Source: Planctomycetota bacterium
Lineage (GTDB): Bacteria; Planctomycetota; B15-G4
Reading direction: 5' to 3'
NCBI GenBank assembly: GCA_029259695.1
Contig: JAJDEQ010000112.1
Coordinates: forward strand, 1-47,319
Length of the DNA stretch: 47,319 nt
Part shown: positions 7,249 to 16,687 of the stretch, in pieces
Layout of the letters: the number at the start of each line of letters is the position of its first letter
Numbering within the stretch: position 1 is the first letter of the stretch
Program-made: the position numbers and the translations under genes
Notes under the pieces: generated by a model
Seen by the model: only the letters and a program-made list of their open reading frames with translations
Told to the model about the DNA's origin: nothing
The model's database searches: none

Positions 7249-9105
7249 ATGAAGGACCAGTCCGCAGAGAAGCAGCTCATCAAGGAGCGCGTGCGTCTCG
7301 AGGACCTCGTGCGCGAGGTCGTCGCGGACCTCCGTCCGCGGGGTGCCGAGCTGTGGGCCTGCTGTCCGTTCCACACCGAGGACACGCCGTCGTTCCACTT
7401 GCGCCCTTCGCTGGGCGTGTACAAGTGCTTCGGCTGCGGTGAGAGCGGTGACGTCTTCAGCTTCGTGCAGAAGACGCGCGGTGTGGGCTTCCGCGAGGCG
7501 CTGGAACTGCTCGCCGAACGGGCGGGCGTGGAGCTGGGTTCGCTGACACCCGAGGAGCGGCGCCGGGCCGCCGAGATGCGTCGCCAGCGCGAAGTGCTCG
7601 GCCAGGCGCTCGAGCTGTTCCGCAAGGCGCTGCCGGCGGGTGGTCACGGAGCGCTCGCCTACCTCGAGGGCCGCGGGTTCTCGCACGACACGCTGAAGCG
7701 CTTCGACATCGGCTACATCTCGCCGGACTTCCAGGCCGCCCTGCGCCGGACCGGCATGGACGGTCGTGCCCTCGAAGGCGCCGGATTCACCCGCGCGTTC
7801 GGTGGACGGGTGGGCTTCGGCATCCGCGACAGTCACGGCTCGCTGGTGGGCTTCGGCGCGCGCCGGTTGGGCGACGAAGACGGCCCCAAGTACGTCAACA
7901 CGCGCGAGACACCGGCCTTCAACAAGAGCCGCTTGCTGTACGGCCTCGACAAGGCCGCGACGGTGCTGGCACGCACACGGCGTCTCGTCGTGATGGAGGG
8001 CTACACCGACGTGATGATGGCCCACCAGGCCGGGCTGCAGGAAGCCGTGGCCACCATGGGCACGAGCTTCACCGCGGAACACCTGCGACTGGTCAAGACA
8101 AGAGTGGGCAATCTCGTGTTCGTCTTCGATGGAGACGAAGCCGGCGAACGTGCTGCCGAGCGCGCCGTGAGCATGGTGCTCGAGGCGGGGCTGGAGTGTC
8201 GCGTGGTGCTCTTGCCCGAGGGGCAGGATCCCGGAGACTGGTTCGCCCGCAACGATCAGCAGGCGTTCGAGGAACTGTTGGCCGATGAAGCGCTGAGCAC
8301 GGTGAGTTTCCTGGCTCGTCGCCTGTTGGGTCGCCTCGACCCGGGTCAGCCCGGCGGGCGCGAAGCGGTGGCCCGGGAACTGCTCGAGCAGACCCGTGTG
8401 GTGACCGATCCCATGCGCCGCGACGCCATCGTCGCCGACATCGCCCGGGACTGCGGTGTGGACCGCAACATGCTCCGGCGCCAGGGCGGGACCGCGCGCG
8501 TGTCCCACGAGCCGAGCGCCCACGACGACGGGGGAGCACAGCGGGGCCCCGTGCGCGCTGCGGTGCGCAGTCAGTTCGTCGCGGTCGGAGGACTGTCGTC
8601 CGAACCCGAGGCGATGGAGGCCCTCTCCCAACTCGTCGACGACCGTGCACTCGACCACCCCGGTGCGCTGCGCCTGCTCGAACTGGGTCGGCCGCTGCTG
8701 GCACCCGGCCAGTGCATCGACGCGATGGAATGGCTCGACGCGGTGCGCAACGCCGAGCCGTCGCTGGTCCCCGCCCTGGAGCGCGTGCTGATGCCGCCCC
8801 AGGACGTGATCCTCCCGAGCTGGGCTGAAGCGATCGCCTACCTGCGTCGTCAGGTCGCCGAACGACGCGAACAGACCACGCGCCGCGAGGCGTTGTCCCG
8901 ACCGGACCTGGCCCGCGACGACGAAGCCCTGCGCGCACTCGCAGCCAGCCTGCGTGACGCACGCCGAACCAACACGAAACCCTCAGCCGGTCGCACGCAC
9001 GACCGGTCCTCCGGTACCCCGCCCACCCCCGATGCGCCCACGAGCGAATCGGGCTGGGGAGTTACCGGGCCCTCGGCGCAAGCGCGCCAAACGATGCCCC
9101 TATGA
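7249..9105 (+). CDS. dnaG: DNA primase DnaG
   Basis: Synthesises RNA primers at the replication fork. 618 aa, close to the family norm. Zinc-binding CHC2 domain with ligands C39, H42, C60 and C63; catalytic core with the toprim domain (E250 in [10 protein letters not shown]294/D296 in FDGDEAGE). The C-terminal ~200 residues, which would contact the replicative helicase, are weakly conserved and end in a Pro/Thr-rich tail. It is followed 98 bp later by rpoD, the order of the classic rpsU-dnaG-rpoD macromolecular-synthesis cluster, although rpsU is absent here. GAGG lies 11 nt before the ATG. Confidence 0.96.
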   Translation: MKDQSAEKQLIKERVRLEDLVREVVADLRPRGAELWACCPFHTEDTPSFHLRPSLGVYKCFGCGESGDVFSFVQKTRGVGFREALELLAERAGVELGSLTPEERRRAAEMRRQREVLGQALELFRKALPAGGHGALAYLEGRGFSHDTLKRFDIGYISPDFQAALRRTGMDGRALEGAGFTRAFGGRVGFGIRDSHGSLVGFGARRLGDEDGPKYVNTRETPAFNKSRLLYGLDKAATVLARTRRLVVMEGYTDVMMAHQAGLQEAVATMGTSFTAEHLRLVKTRVGNLVFVFDGDEAGERAAERAVSMVLEAGLECRVVLLPEGQDPGDWFARNDQQAFEELLADEALSTVSFLARRLLGRLDPGQPGGREAVARELLEQTRVVTDPMRRDAIVADIARDCGVDRNMLRRQGGTARVSHEPSAHDDGGAQRGPVRAAVRSQFVAVGGLSSEPEAMEALSQLVDDRALDHPGALRLLELGRPLLAPGQCIDAMEWLDAVRNAEPSLVPALERVLMPPQDVILPSWAEAIAYLRRQVAERREQTTRREALSRPDLARDDEALRALAASLRDARRTNTKPSAGRTHDRSSGTPPTPDAPTSESGWGVTGPSAQARQTMPL

Positions 9106-9203
9106 GATCGATCCCCGTCGAAGGCGCTCCCCCGCGCCCCACTTCCCCGAACGAATCAAGACAGAGAGCCGTCAGGCGGCCAGACCGAAGGAGCCAGGCG
9201 AAC

Positions 9204-10859
9204 GTGAGCAGTGCGATCGAGAAGCTCGACCAGATGGACCCCAGCGTGCGGGTCCTGGTCGACAACGGAAAACAACGCGGCTTCGTCACCTATGAGGAGA
9301 TGAACCAGGTCCTGCCCAACGACATCGACAACATCGATCAGGTGTTGACGTTGCTCGAAGAGCAGGGCATCGAGATCCTCGACGAGTCGGACCTGACAGA
9401 GGAGCAGCAGGCCAATCGCGTGGGCGACCGGACCGCCGCCGAGCGGGTCCCGACCAAGGCGGTGCCGACCGAGCGCATCGATGACCCGGTGCGCATGTAC
9501 CTCACCCAGATGGGCGAGATCCCCCTGCTCACGCGGCAGGAGGAGATCAACCTCGCGCGTCAGATCGAGGTCACGCGGCGGCACTTCCGGCGCCTGATCA
9601 TGGCCACCGGCTTCGCGATCAAGGAGGGCATCCAGATCGTGGAGGACGTGGAGTGCGGACGGCTCGCGTTCGACCGCACGCTCAAGGTCTCCACCAGTGG
9701 TTTCGAGCCGGGCAAGCAGGAGGTCTCGGCGCGCCTCAAGGGTTCGATCGTCACGGCGCGCTCGTTGCACGCCCGGCTGGGCGAGGACTACAAGCGCTAC
9801 CTCGGCGGCAAGGGCACCCAGGTGCAGCGCAAGCTGCTCGTGAGTCGCATCGGGTGGGGCCGCCGCAAGTGCGCCGAGCTGCTGGAAGAGCTCCAGATCC
9901 AGCTCAAGAAGGTGCGCCCGATGATCGAGCTGGTGCGCGAGAAGCACCAGGAGATGGCCACGCTCGAGCGTCGGCTGAAGTACTTCAAGGGCAGCACCCA
10001 GAGTCGTGAGTACAAGGAACTCCGTTCGGACTTCGAGAGCCTGCAGACGCAGGCGCTCGAGAGCCCGAAGCGCCTCGCCGTGCGGCTCAAGCTGATCGAC
10101 AAGCGCTACGCCGAGTACGAGGAGGCCAAGCGCGACCTGTCGAGCGGCAACCTGCGTCTCGTCGTCTCGATCGCCAAGAAGTACCGCAACCGCGGGCTGT
10201 CGTTCCTGGACCTGATCCAGGAGGGCAACACGGGTCTGATGAAGGCGGTCGAGAAGTACGAGTACCGCCGCGGGTACAAGTTCTCGACCTACGCCACGTG
10301 GTGGATCCGCCAGGCGATCACCCGATCGATCGCCGACCAGGCCCGCACGATCCGCATCCCGGTGCACATGATCGAGACCATGAGCAAGCTGCGCAACGTC
10401 ACCAAGAAGCTGGTGCAGCAGCTCGGGCGCGAGCCGACGATCGAGGAGATCAGCAAGTACAGCGACATCTCGATCGAAGAAGCCAAGCGGGTGATGAAGA
10501 TCTCCAAGCACCCGATCAGTCTCGACCGACCCATCGGCGAAGGCGACGACAGCTACTTCGGTGACTTCATCGAGGACGAGAGCGCGATCTCGCCGGTGAG
10601 CGCGGCCGCTCAGGAGATGTTGCGCGAGAAGATCATGTCGGTGCTCAACACGCTCTCGTTCCGCGAGCGCGAGATCATCAAGCTCCGCTACGGCATCGGT
10701 GACGGCTACACCTACACGCTCGAGGAGGTGGGCCGGATCTTCAAGGTGACTCGCGAACGCGTGCGTCAGATCGAGGCCAAGGCCGTGCGCAAGCTGCAGC
10801 ACCCCGTGCGCAGTCGTATGCTCGAGGGCTTCCTGGAGGCAGCCGCCCAGGTCAGCTGA
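9204..10859 (+). CDS. rpoD: primary RNA polymerase sigma factor (sigma70/RpoD)
   Basis: Housekeeping sigma factor. The frame is open from 9102, but GTG 9204 is preferred: AAGGAG lies 10 nt upstream and the 34 residues before it are Pro/Arg-rich with no family match. 551 aa. Region 1.1 (~10-50, [16 protein letters not shown]), region 1.2 ([18 protein letters not shown]), a long non-conserved insertion, region 2 (~313-385, including the near-universal [18 protein letters not shown]), region 3, and region 4 (~483-535, with the [17 protein letters not shown] helix-turn-helix). The presence of regions 1.1 and 1.2 and the invariant 2.4 sequence mark it as the primary sigma, not an alternative one. 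Confidence 0.96.
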   Translation: MSSAIEKLDQMDPSVRVLVDNGKQRGFVTYEEMNQVLPNDIDNIDQVLTLLEEQGIEILDESDLTEEQQANRVGDRTAAERVPTKAVPTERIDDPVRMYLTQMGEIPLLTRQEEINLARQIEVTRRHFRRLIMATGFAIKEGIQIVEDVECGRLAFDRTLKVSTSGFEPGKQEVSARLKGSIVTARSLHARLGEDYKRYLGGKGTQVQRKLLVSRIGWGRRKCAELLEELQIQLKKVRPMIELVREKHQEMATLERRLKYFKGSTQSREYKELRSDFESLQTQALESPKRLAVRLKLIDKRYAEYEEAKRDLSSGNLRLVVSIAKKYRNRGLSFLDLIQEGNTGLMKAVEKYEYRRGYKFSTYATWWIRQAITRSIADQARTIRIPVHMIETMSKLRNVTKKLVQQLGREPTIEEISKYSDISIEEAKRVMKISKHPISLDRPIGEGDDSYFGDFIEDESAISPVSAAAQEMLREKIMSVLNTLSFREREIIKLRYGIGDGYTYTLEEVGRIFKVTRERVRQIEAKAVRKLQHPVRSRMLEGFLEAAAQVS

Positions 10860-10863
10860 ACGG

Positions 10864-10898
10864 GCTCCCGCGGTGGGGGGGCGACTGTCCCCCGGAGC
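10864..10898 (+). terminator. rpoD terminator hairpin
   Basis: GCTCC/GGAGC (10864-10868 with 10894-10898) and GGGGG/CCCCC (10876-10880 with 10889-10893) form a two-part stem starting 5 nt after the rpoD stop. No T-tract follows. The rest of the gap to 11099 contains a G5T7 run (11032-11043) and a CCGGAG-N9-CTCCGG dyad (11048-11068) but no gene. Confidence 0.5.
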
Positions 10899-11099
10899 GC
10901 GACGGATGCGGCGCGGCGCCGTGTTCCCGGCAGGGCTCCGTCCGCGCGGGCGGGGCGGCGCGGGGGCACCTGCGGCACCGGGTCTGCGGCACCCCGGGAA
11001 CGTCGGACGATGTCGTGGCCCGAGGGCTCAAGGGGGTTTTTTTCCGCCCGGAGGTTGGTACGCTCCGGGGCTCTCCCCCGCCCCTCGACAGAAGGTTCC

Positions 11100-11834
11100 G
11101 TGGCACAGGAACAACGGCAACAGACGCTGCATCTCGTCGCCCTGAGCGAGATCGACCACCGCCGCTCCGAAGCGCAGTCCCTGATCGACTCCGTACCGCG
11201 CGTGCTGGCCTCGCGCCATCGTGAATCGAGTGGCGCCGAGACCGGGCTGGCGGCCGCCCGCGAGAAGCTCAAGGGTTTCCAGGCGCGGCTCAAGAGCCTG
11301 GAGCTGGACCTGGCCGCCCGCGAAGAGGAGCTGCAGAAGTCCCGCGGCAACCTCCTGACGGCCAAGACCAATCAGGAGTACACCGCGCTGATGGAGGAGA
11401 TCAGCCGCAAGCAGGAGAACAAGAGCGAGGCCGAGTCGGCCGTGCTCGAGCAGTTCGACGTGATCAAGCAGGGCGAGCAGATGGTCGTCGAGGCGCAGGG
11501 GCGCCTCGCGGAAGCCGCCGAGGAGTATCAGGCCTTCGAGGAGCGCGCCCGCGGGCAGCTCGCCGACCACCAGAAGGACCTGGGCGAACTCGATGTCCGG
11601 CGCAACGAGATCCGCACCCAACTCGAGCCCGAGATCCTCAAGATCTACGACCGCGCCTACGGTGCCCACGGCAGCGGCGTGGCCCCGGCCGAGGGCAACA
11701 TCTGCCAGGGGTGCTTCTCGACGCTCACCCCCAACGACCGCGCGCGCATGATCTCCGGCCGCGAGCTGATGATCTGTCGCTCGTGCCAGCGCATCCTCTA
11801 CCTGCCCGAAGCGGTGCAGGCGTCGCCCCCGTAG
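11100..11834 (+). CDS. COG1579-type coiled-coil protein with C4 zinc ribbon
   Basis: Widespread but poorly understood family (zf-RING_7); a Helicobacter member acts as an RpoN/flagellar chaperone and others have been tied to RNA or translation. 244 aa from GTG 11100 with GAAGG 4 nt upstream; the frame continues to 11010 but those residues look non-coding. Residues ~10-180 are a long antiparallel coiled coil with the [11 protein letters not shown] hairpin motif. The zinc ribbon uses C202/C205 (CQGC) and C226/C229 (CRSC). selB begins 7 bp after the stop, so the two are probably co-transcribed. Confidence 0.85.
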   Translation: MAQEQRQQTLHLVALSEIDHRRSEAQSLIDSVPRVLASRHRESSGAETGLAAAREKLKGFQARLKSLELDLAAREEELQKSRGNLLTAKTNQEYTALMEEISRKQENKSEAESAVLEQFDVIKQGEQMVVEAQGRLAEAAEEYQAFEERARGQLADHQKDLGELDVRRNEIRTQLEPEILKIYDRAYGAHGSGVAPAEGNICQGCFSTLTPNDRARMISGRELMICRSCQRILYLPEAVQASPP

Positions 11835-11841
11835 GGCAGCC

Positions 11842-13755
11842 GTGACGTCGTCCGAGACGCCGATCCGCAGCGTGATCGTCGGTACGGCGGGGCACATCGA
11901 ACACGGCAAGTCCGCGATCGTCAAGGCGCTCACGGGGACCGACCCCGATCGCCTCGTCGAAGAGCGCGAGCGCGGCATGACGATCGACCTCGGGTTCGCT
12001 CGTTACCAGCACGACAGCGGCGCGCTGGTGGGCATCATCGACGTCCCGGGGCACGAACGCTTCATCAAGAACATGGTCGCCGGCGCCACGTCGATCGACG
12101 TGGTCATGCTGGTCGTGGCGGCCGACGACGGCGTGATGCCGCAGACGCGGGAGCACCTCGAGATCCTCGAACTGCTCGGCGTGGAGCGCGGCCTGATCGT
12201 CGTCAACAAGATCGACCTGGTGGACCAGGACCTGCTCGACCTGGCGGTGGAGGACATCCGCGACTTCGTGGCCGGGACCTTCCTCGACGGGGCGCCGCTG
12301 GTGCGTGTCTCCGCGACCGGAGGCGTGGGCATCGACGATCTGCGCGGCACCCTCGACACGCTCGTGGCCGAGGTCCCCATGCGCTCCGATGCCGGGCCGT
12401 TCCGCCTGCCAGTGCAGCGAGTCTTCTCCGCCAAGGGCCACGGCACCGTAGTGACGGGCGTGCCGGTGAGTGGCGCGGTGGCCGCCGGCGACGTGTTGGA
12501 TGTGGTCGGGACCGGTCACGAGGTGCGGGTGCGCGGCATCCAGGCCTACGGCGACGCGCGCGACAGCGGCCGCGCCGGGCACTCCACGGCACTCAACGTG
12601 ACCGGCGTGTCCAAGGACGAGATCCGCCGCGGGGACGTGGTGGCGACTCGCGGCCTGTACCGCCGCCGCCGCCGCGTGCTGGCCAGCTACACCCATACCG
12701 ACGCGTCAGCCGTGCTGCGCAACAACCATCCCGTGCGGCTGCACGTCGGCACGGCCGAAGTGCTGGGCCGCGCCGTGGTGCTGGACGGCGACGGCGTGGA
12801 GCCCGGTGGGCGGGCCTACATCCAACTGCGCCTCGACGAGCCCGTCGTGTCCGCCGCGGGAGACCGCTACATCCTGCGTCATGCCGCCTCGCTGCGCGTG
12901 CTGGGAGGCGGCCGCGTGCTGGCCGCCGGCGACGGGCGGCTCAAGCGTTTCAAGCAACGCGTGCTTGGTGAGGCCCAGCGACGTGAAGGCGCCCAGGGTG
13001 ATCCCCTGGCCCAGGCGCGGGTGGTGCTCGAGCTGACCGGGCGCCGCGGCGTGGACACCGCCAGCCTGGCCCAGGAGACCGCCACACCGGAAGCCGAACT
13101 GGAGCGCGCCCTGGCGTCGCTGGTGGAGTCCGGCGCCGTCGTGCGCCCCACGCCCCATCAGTGGCTCGACGTCGGCGCACTCGAGGAGGTCGCCGACGAG
13201 ATCGACGAGGTCCTGGCCGACGAGCACGCCCGCAACCCGCTGCTCGAGTGGCTCGACATCAAGGACCTGCGCAGCCGCGTGGACGCGGTCGAGTCGGTCC
13301 TGCGCGTCGCGCTCGAGCAGGACCGGCGCTTCGAGCTGAGCAGTGGCGGGCGCGTGCGCCGCGCGGGCTACGAGGCGACGCTCAACAGCGATCAAGCCGC
13401 CGGGCGGGAGCGCATCCTGTCGGCCCTGCGGGCGGGCGGCACCAACCCGCCCGAGGTCGATGGAGCACTGACGGGCCTGTCCGCGGCGGACACGGCGGCG
13501 CTCGTCGCCACGATGAGCCAGGCCGGCGACATCGTGCGCGTCGGCACGCAGGTCTATCACGGTGAGGTGATGCAGGAGCTGCGCGCGACGGTCCTCGAGC
13601 ACGGCCGCGAACGCGGCGGCGAGATCCACATCCCCACGTTGCGCGACGCCCTGGGCACCACGCGCAAGTACCTGATCCCGCTGCTCGAGTGGTGTGACGC
13701 CCAGGGCATCACGGTTCGCCGAGGGGACAAACGGGTGCTGCGGGGCGTGTCCTGA
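11842..13755 (+). CDS. selB: selenocysteine-specific elongation factor SelB
   Basis: GTPase that delivers Sec-tRNA to UGA codons followed by a SECIS hairpin. 637 aa, GTG start. G1 [11 protein letters not shown] (14-24), G2 Thr47 in [10 protein letters not shown]3 DVPGHE (67-72), G4 NKID (122-125). The GHIEHGK and MTIDLGFA sequences are typical of SelB rather than EF-Tu. The C-terminal ~270 residues carry winged-helix repeats (e.g. [13 protein letters not shown], near the end), the SECIS-binding part. No selA, selC, selD or obvious selenoprotein is in the window, so these must lie elsewhere if the pathway works. Confidence 0.93.
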   Translation: MTSSETPIRSVIVGTAGHIEHGKSAIVKALTGTDPDRLVEERERGMTIDLGFARYQHDSGALVGIIDVPGHERFIKNMVAGATSIDVVMLVVAADDGVMPQTREHLEILELLGVERGLIVVNKIDLVDQDLLDLAVEDIRDFVAGTFLDGAPLVRVSATGGVGIDDLRGTLDTLVAEVPMRSDAGPFRLPVQRVFSAKGHGTVVTGVPVSGAVAAGDVLDVVGTGHEVRVRGIQAYGDARDSGRAGHSTALNVTGVSKDEIRRGDVVATRGLYRRRRRVLASYTHTDASAVLRNNHPVRLHVGTAEVLGRAVVLDGDGVEPGGRAYIQLRLDEPVVSAAGDRYILRHAASLRVLGGGRVLAAGDGRLKRFKQRVLGEAQRREGAQGDPLAQARVVLELTGRRGVDTASLAQETATPEAELERALASLVESGAVVRPTPHQWLDVGALEEVADEIDEVLADEHARNPLLEWLDIKDLRSRVDAVESVLRVALEQDRRFELSSGGRVRRAGYEATLNSDQAAGRERILSALRAGGTNPPEVDGALTGLSAADTAALVATMSQAGDIVRVGTQVYHGEVMQELRATVLEHGRERGGEIHIPTLRDALGTTRKYLIPLLEWCDAQGITVRRGDKRVLRGVS

Positions 13756-13771
13756 GCCCACGGCCTGGGTG

Positions 13772-13791
13772 GCGCTCCCTGACGTGAGCGC
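13772..13791. terminator. short hairpin between convergent selB and the minus-strand gene
   Basis: GCGCTC / GAGCGC 6-bp stem with an 8-nt loop in the 57-nt gap between two convergent genes. It could serve both strands. No T-tract on either side. Confidence 0.3.
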
Positions 13792-13812
13792 ACGGAGCCC
13801 TCGCGCGACGAC

Positions 13813-14463
13813 TCAGTCGATCCGCGCGAGCAGCGCCTGCTGCTGCTCGATCAGGGTGTGCAGCTTGCCCAGGACCTGTTCGCCCATCATCAGCCCCTGC
13901 TCGGGGTTGGTGCGCATGAGTCGGTCGGCGAGCAGGGCCTGCCCTTCGAGGTCGGCGAAGCTGCCGCCCAGTTCGAGGATGCGCACCGCCAGCGCGTCGT
14001 CGTCGGGTGCCCGTTGCGACAGCTCGTCGCGCAGTCCGCGGGCCTCACGCAGCAGCGGCGTGCAGGTCTCCATGAAGTCCCGCCGAACGGTCACCTTCTT
14101 CGCCAGGACGATGGCGCGCTGCATCAGGTTGTCGGTCGAGGCGACGATCTGGCGCATGCGCGGCAGGCGGGCGCGCGGGTCGAGAGTCGCATCGGTGGTC
14201 ACGTCGAGGCGTTCGTTGCGCAACCGGGCGAGCGAGGTGACGATGCCGTCGTACTCCTCCTTCAGCGCCAGGACCAGACCCTGCTGGCCGAGCCACTGGT
14301 AGTCGGGGGTGAGCTCGCGCAGCTTGTCCTCGACGGTTGCGAAGGCCACGTCGGTCTCTTCCACGCCGCGGGTCAGGCCGGCCTCGGTCGGATCGCGCAG
14401 CGCCAGCCAGAGCAGCAGGGCTGCCAGCGACGCGACGATCAGCAGGATCTGGGCGCCTCTCAC
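13813..14463 (-). CDS. membrane-anchored protein of unknown function
   Basis: I do not recognise a family. 216 aa from GTG 14463, which overlaps the TGA of the upstream nucleotidyltransferase (GTGA), a strong reason for this start although the frame stays open to 14946. Residues 4-21 (AQILLIVASLAALLLWLA) form one N-terminal membrane helix or uncleaved signal anchor. The rest is helical and charged, probably coiled coil, with no Cys pairs or catalytic motif. Translational coupling to the AmgK/MurU-like pair suggests an envelope role connected with cell-wall sugar salvage, but this is context only. Confidence 0.75.
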   Translation of the reverse strand: MRGAQILLIVASLAALLLWLALRDPTEAGLTRGVEETDVAFATVEDKLRELTPDYQWLGQQGLVLALKEEYDGIVTSLARLRNERLDVTTDATLDPRARLPRMRQIVASTDNLMQRAIVLAKKVTVRRDFMETCTPLLREARGLRDELSQRAPDDDALAVRILELGGSFADLEGQALLADRLMRTNPEQGLMMGEQVLGKLHTLIEQQQALLARID

Positions 14464-15581
14464 GGGGCCGCGTCCGAGGGGCCTCGCGCGCGCGCGGTGC
14501 CCGTGTCCGAGGGGGCCCGTGCGCGCGCGGCGGCCGTGGCCGTGAGTTCGCGGTGCGGGACGATCGCCTGTTCGAGCACGGCGTCGGCCTCGACCCGGCC
14601 GCCCGGCATGACGATCGAGGCGTGCACGACGGCACGAGCGGACACCGTCGCGTCCGCGCCGATGACCGAAGCGCGGACCTGGGCCGTGGGATGGATGTTC
14701 GCGCCGGCGTGCACGAGGCTGACGCCCCCGGTGCCGGGCGCGCCGGGGCGACCGTCGGGGTCGCGCAGGGCGCCGCCCCGGGCGAGCAGGGCCGGCGCGA
14801 TCGGCAGTCGTCCGTCCAGCGCCCGGGCGCTGGCGTCGAGCAGCAGTTCGGTGTCGCCGATCTCGCCCCACGGTCCGTGATCGACGTGTGCGCCGCAGGT
14901 GACGTCGTCGGCCAGCAGCGGCAGGTAACCGTCGCGCACGAGGCACGCCGGGCGCCGGGGCAGCCGCGCCACGAACCCGGGCTCGAGCACGTGGGCACTG
15001 CCGTTCACGCCCCGTTGGGCGGTGGGGCGCGCGGCGGGTCGCTCCGTGGCGCGGGCCAGCAGGCCGGCGATGTCGATGATCTGCCCGTTGGCGTCCACGT
15101 CGATGGCTCCATAGCGCCCCACGTCGGCGGAGGTCACCACGAGCATCGTGGCGGGACTGTCGCCGACGGCATGGCGCCGGGCCAGTCCCTGCAGATCGAG
15201 CGGCCCGGTCAGATCGCTGGTCAGCACGAAAACCGGGCCGTCATCCAGCCAGTCGGCGAGGTTGGCGATGCCCCCGGCCGTCCCGAGCAGCTCCTGCTCC
15301 ACCTCGACGTGCAGCTCCAGGCCGTCGGGCGCCAGGGCGTTGCGACGGGCGGCGTAGGCGACGAGCTCCTCGGCCCGGTACCACGCGTTGAGCGCGACGC
15401 GGCGCACGCCGGCGTGCACGAGCTGCGCAAGACCGTGTTCGATCAACGGCAGGTTGAGGAACGGGACCAGCGGCTTCGGGCACGAGTCGGTGATCGGCCG
15501 CAGGCGTCGGCCTTCGCCGGCGGCGAGGATGATGGCCTGGTGCGGGCCGGCGCCGGTCGACACGGGGGGCGACGTGCTCAC
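14460..15581 (-). CDS. sugar-1-phosphate nucleotidyltransferase, MurU-like, with hexapeptide tail
   Basis: Catalyses NTP + sugar-1-phosphate to NDP-sugar. 373 aa, GTG start overlapping the stop of the kinase gene upstream. Signature ILAAGEGRRLRPIT (18-31) and PKPLVP (35-40) bind nucleotide; LTSDL is the metal-binding D-containing strand. Residues ~295-345 hold hexapeptide repeats (IHPTAQVRASVIGADATV), a left-handed beta-helix that Pseudomonas MurU lacks. Pairing with an AmgK-like kinase points to UDP-MurNAc or UDP-GlcNAc formation in peptidoglycan recycling, but GlmU/RmlA/ManC-like specificity is not excluded. Confidence 0.82.
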   Translation of the reverse strand: MSTSPPVSTGAGPHQAIILAAGEGRRLRPITDSCPKPLVPFLNLPLIEHGLAQLVHAGVRRVALNAWYRAEELVAYAARRNALAPDGLELHVEVEQELLGTAGGIANLADWLDDGPVFVLTSDLTGPLDLQGLARRHAVGDSPATMLVVTSADVGRYGAIDVDANGQIIDIAGLLARATERPAARPTAQRGVNGSAHVLEPGFVARLPRRPACLVRDGYLPLLADDVTCGAHVDHGPWGEIGDTELLLDASARALDGRLPIAPALLARGGALRDPDGRPGAPGTGGVSLVHAGANIHPTAQVRASVIGADATVSARAVVHASIVMPGGRVEADAVLEQAIVPHRELTATAAARARAPSDTGTARARGPSDAAP

Positions 15582-16585
15582 GGGCGCACGCCGTCACCGG
15601 AGGCCGGATGGTCGGGGGCACCGGCGGAGCCGGCGATCAACTCGGCCAGTGCGTCGTCGAGGGTCGGCAGCGCGAGGTCGTGGCGCGCGGCCAGGCGGCG
15701 CGCCTGTCGTGCGGCGGGCACGATGTAGCGCGACCAGGGTCCGCGGTGCAGCGCGTAGGTGCCGACCGCCTTCGCCAGTCGCTGCACGGCAACGGCGGCG
15801 ATCGTCTCGGGCGGCGTGCTGTCGACGGCGTGGACGGCGATGGCATCGCGCACCACATCGGGCAGCTCGACGTAGGGATCGTAGGCGAGCGACACGTGGT
15901 CGTAGCAGGCCGGCCCGACCAGGGCGTCCTGATGATCGACCACCCGGACGCGGTCGGCGTGCACGAGCAGGTTGCGCGCGTGGTAGTCCCGGTGGCACAG
16001 GGCCCGCGGGGCGCCGGCGCAGCGGGCGATCAGCCGCCCGAGGTCGTCGCCCAGCTCCCGCGCCCGGACCGGCCCCATGGGGGGCAGCGCGTGCTCGGCG
16101 AACAGCTCGAGCTCCCGGGCGAGGCGCGCCGCGGACAGGGGCGGCTCGGGTGACGTGTCGACGCGCAGTGCCGCGATGACGGCGATGATCTCGAGCGCCT
16201 CGTCGTAGTGGCGCCGGACCGTCGAGGGGGCGGACGGGACGTCGGCGAGCGTCACGTCGCCCAGGTCCTCCTGGAGGATCCAGCCGGCGGTGGCGTCGGT
16301 CTCGAGCGTCAGCGGCACGGGGACGCCGCCGGCGGCCAACAGCGCCGTGGCGCGCTCGACGCGACGGACCTCGGCGGCCGGCGTTCCGTCGGCGAATACC
16401 ATCAGCACGACACTGGCCTGGTCGCTGTCGCCCGCTTGGTCGCCGTCGCCTGCCGGGGCGCCGGCGGCCGCTCGTCCCCCCACGAGGCGGGCGTAGCGCC
16501 GTGTCGAGGCCTCGGCGGGCAGCCAGCGGGCTTGGTCGCAGGCCAGCCGCGGATCGGCAGGCGGCAGCGTCAGGGAGACCAGCAT
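15578..16585 (-). CDS. AmgK-like sugar kinase (aminoglycoside-phosphotransferase fold)
   Basis: Probable anomeric kinase for MurNAc/GlcNAc in cell-wall recycling, judged from similarity to AmgK and the adjacent MurU-like gene. 335 aa. Brenner-type motif CHRDYHARN (197-205) with catalytic D200 and N205, metal-binding VVDHQDA (D217), and substrate loop GPACYDHVSL. The ATG at 16585 has no SD, but TAGACT lies 7 nt upstream, so the mRNA may be leaderless; the frame remains open far upstream only as a shadow of the opposite gene. Residues ~36-57 form a low-complexity insert with a duplicated GD-x-DQA unit. Confidence 0.82.
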   Translation of the reverse strand: MLVSLTLPPADPRLACDQARWLPAEASTRRYARLVGGRAAAGAPAGDGDQAGDSDQASVVLMVFADGTPAAEVRRVERATALLAAGGVPVPLTLETDATAGWILQEDLGDVTLADVPSAPSTVRRHYDEALEIIAVIAALRVDTSPEPPLSAARLARELELFAEHALPPMGPVRARELGDDLGRLIARCAGAPRALCHRDYHARNLLVHADRVRVVDHQDALVGPACYDHVSLAYDPYVELPDVVRDAIAVHAVDSTPPETIAAVAVQRLAKAVGTYALHRGPWSRYIVPAARQARRLAARHDLALPTLDDALAELIAGSAGAPDHPASGDGVRP

Positions 16586-16592
16586 GGACGGC

Positions 16593-16598
16593 AGTCTA
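16593..16598 (-). promoter_or_regulatory. -10 element TAGACT for leaderless amgK-like gene
   Basis: TAGACT on the minus strand (16598 to 16593), 7 nt before the ATG at 16585. Four of six bases match TATAAT. The spacing would place the transcription start at or next to the start codon. Confidence 0.45.
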
Positions 16599-16675
16599 TC
16601 GGTCGCGGGGCCGCCGTTCACCGGCGCTCTGGGCCACTCACGGAGCCGTGCCTTCTCCGAAGGGGCAGGCCCCAG

Positions 16676-16681
16676 TAGGTT
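16676..16681 (+). promoter_or_regulatory. -10 like element TAGGTT for HEAT-VWA gene
   Basis: TAGGTT lies 6 nt before ATG 16688, fitting the TANNNT leaderless pattern. A GGGGG run between it and the ATG could instead act as a weak SD. Confidence 0.3.
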
Positions 16682-16687
16682 GGGGGC

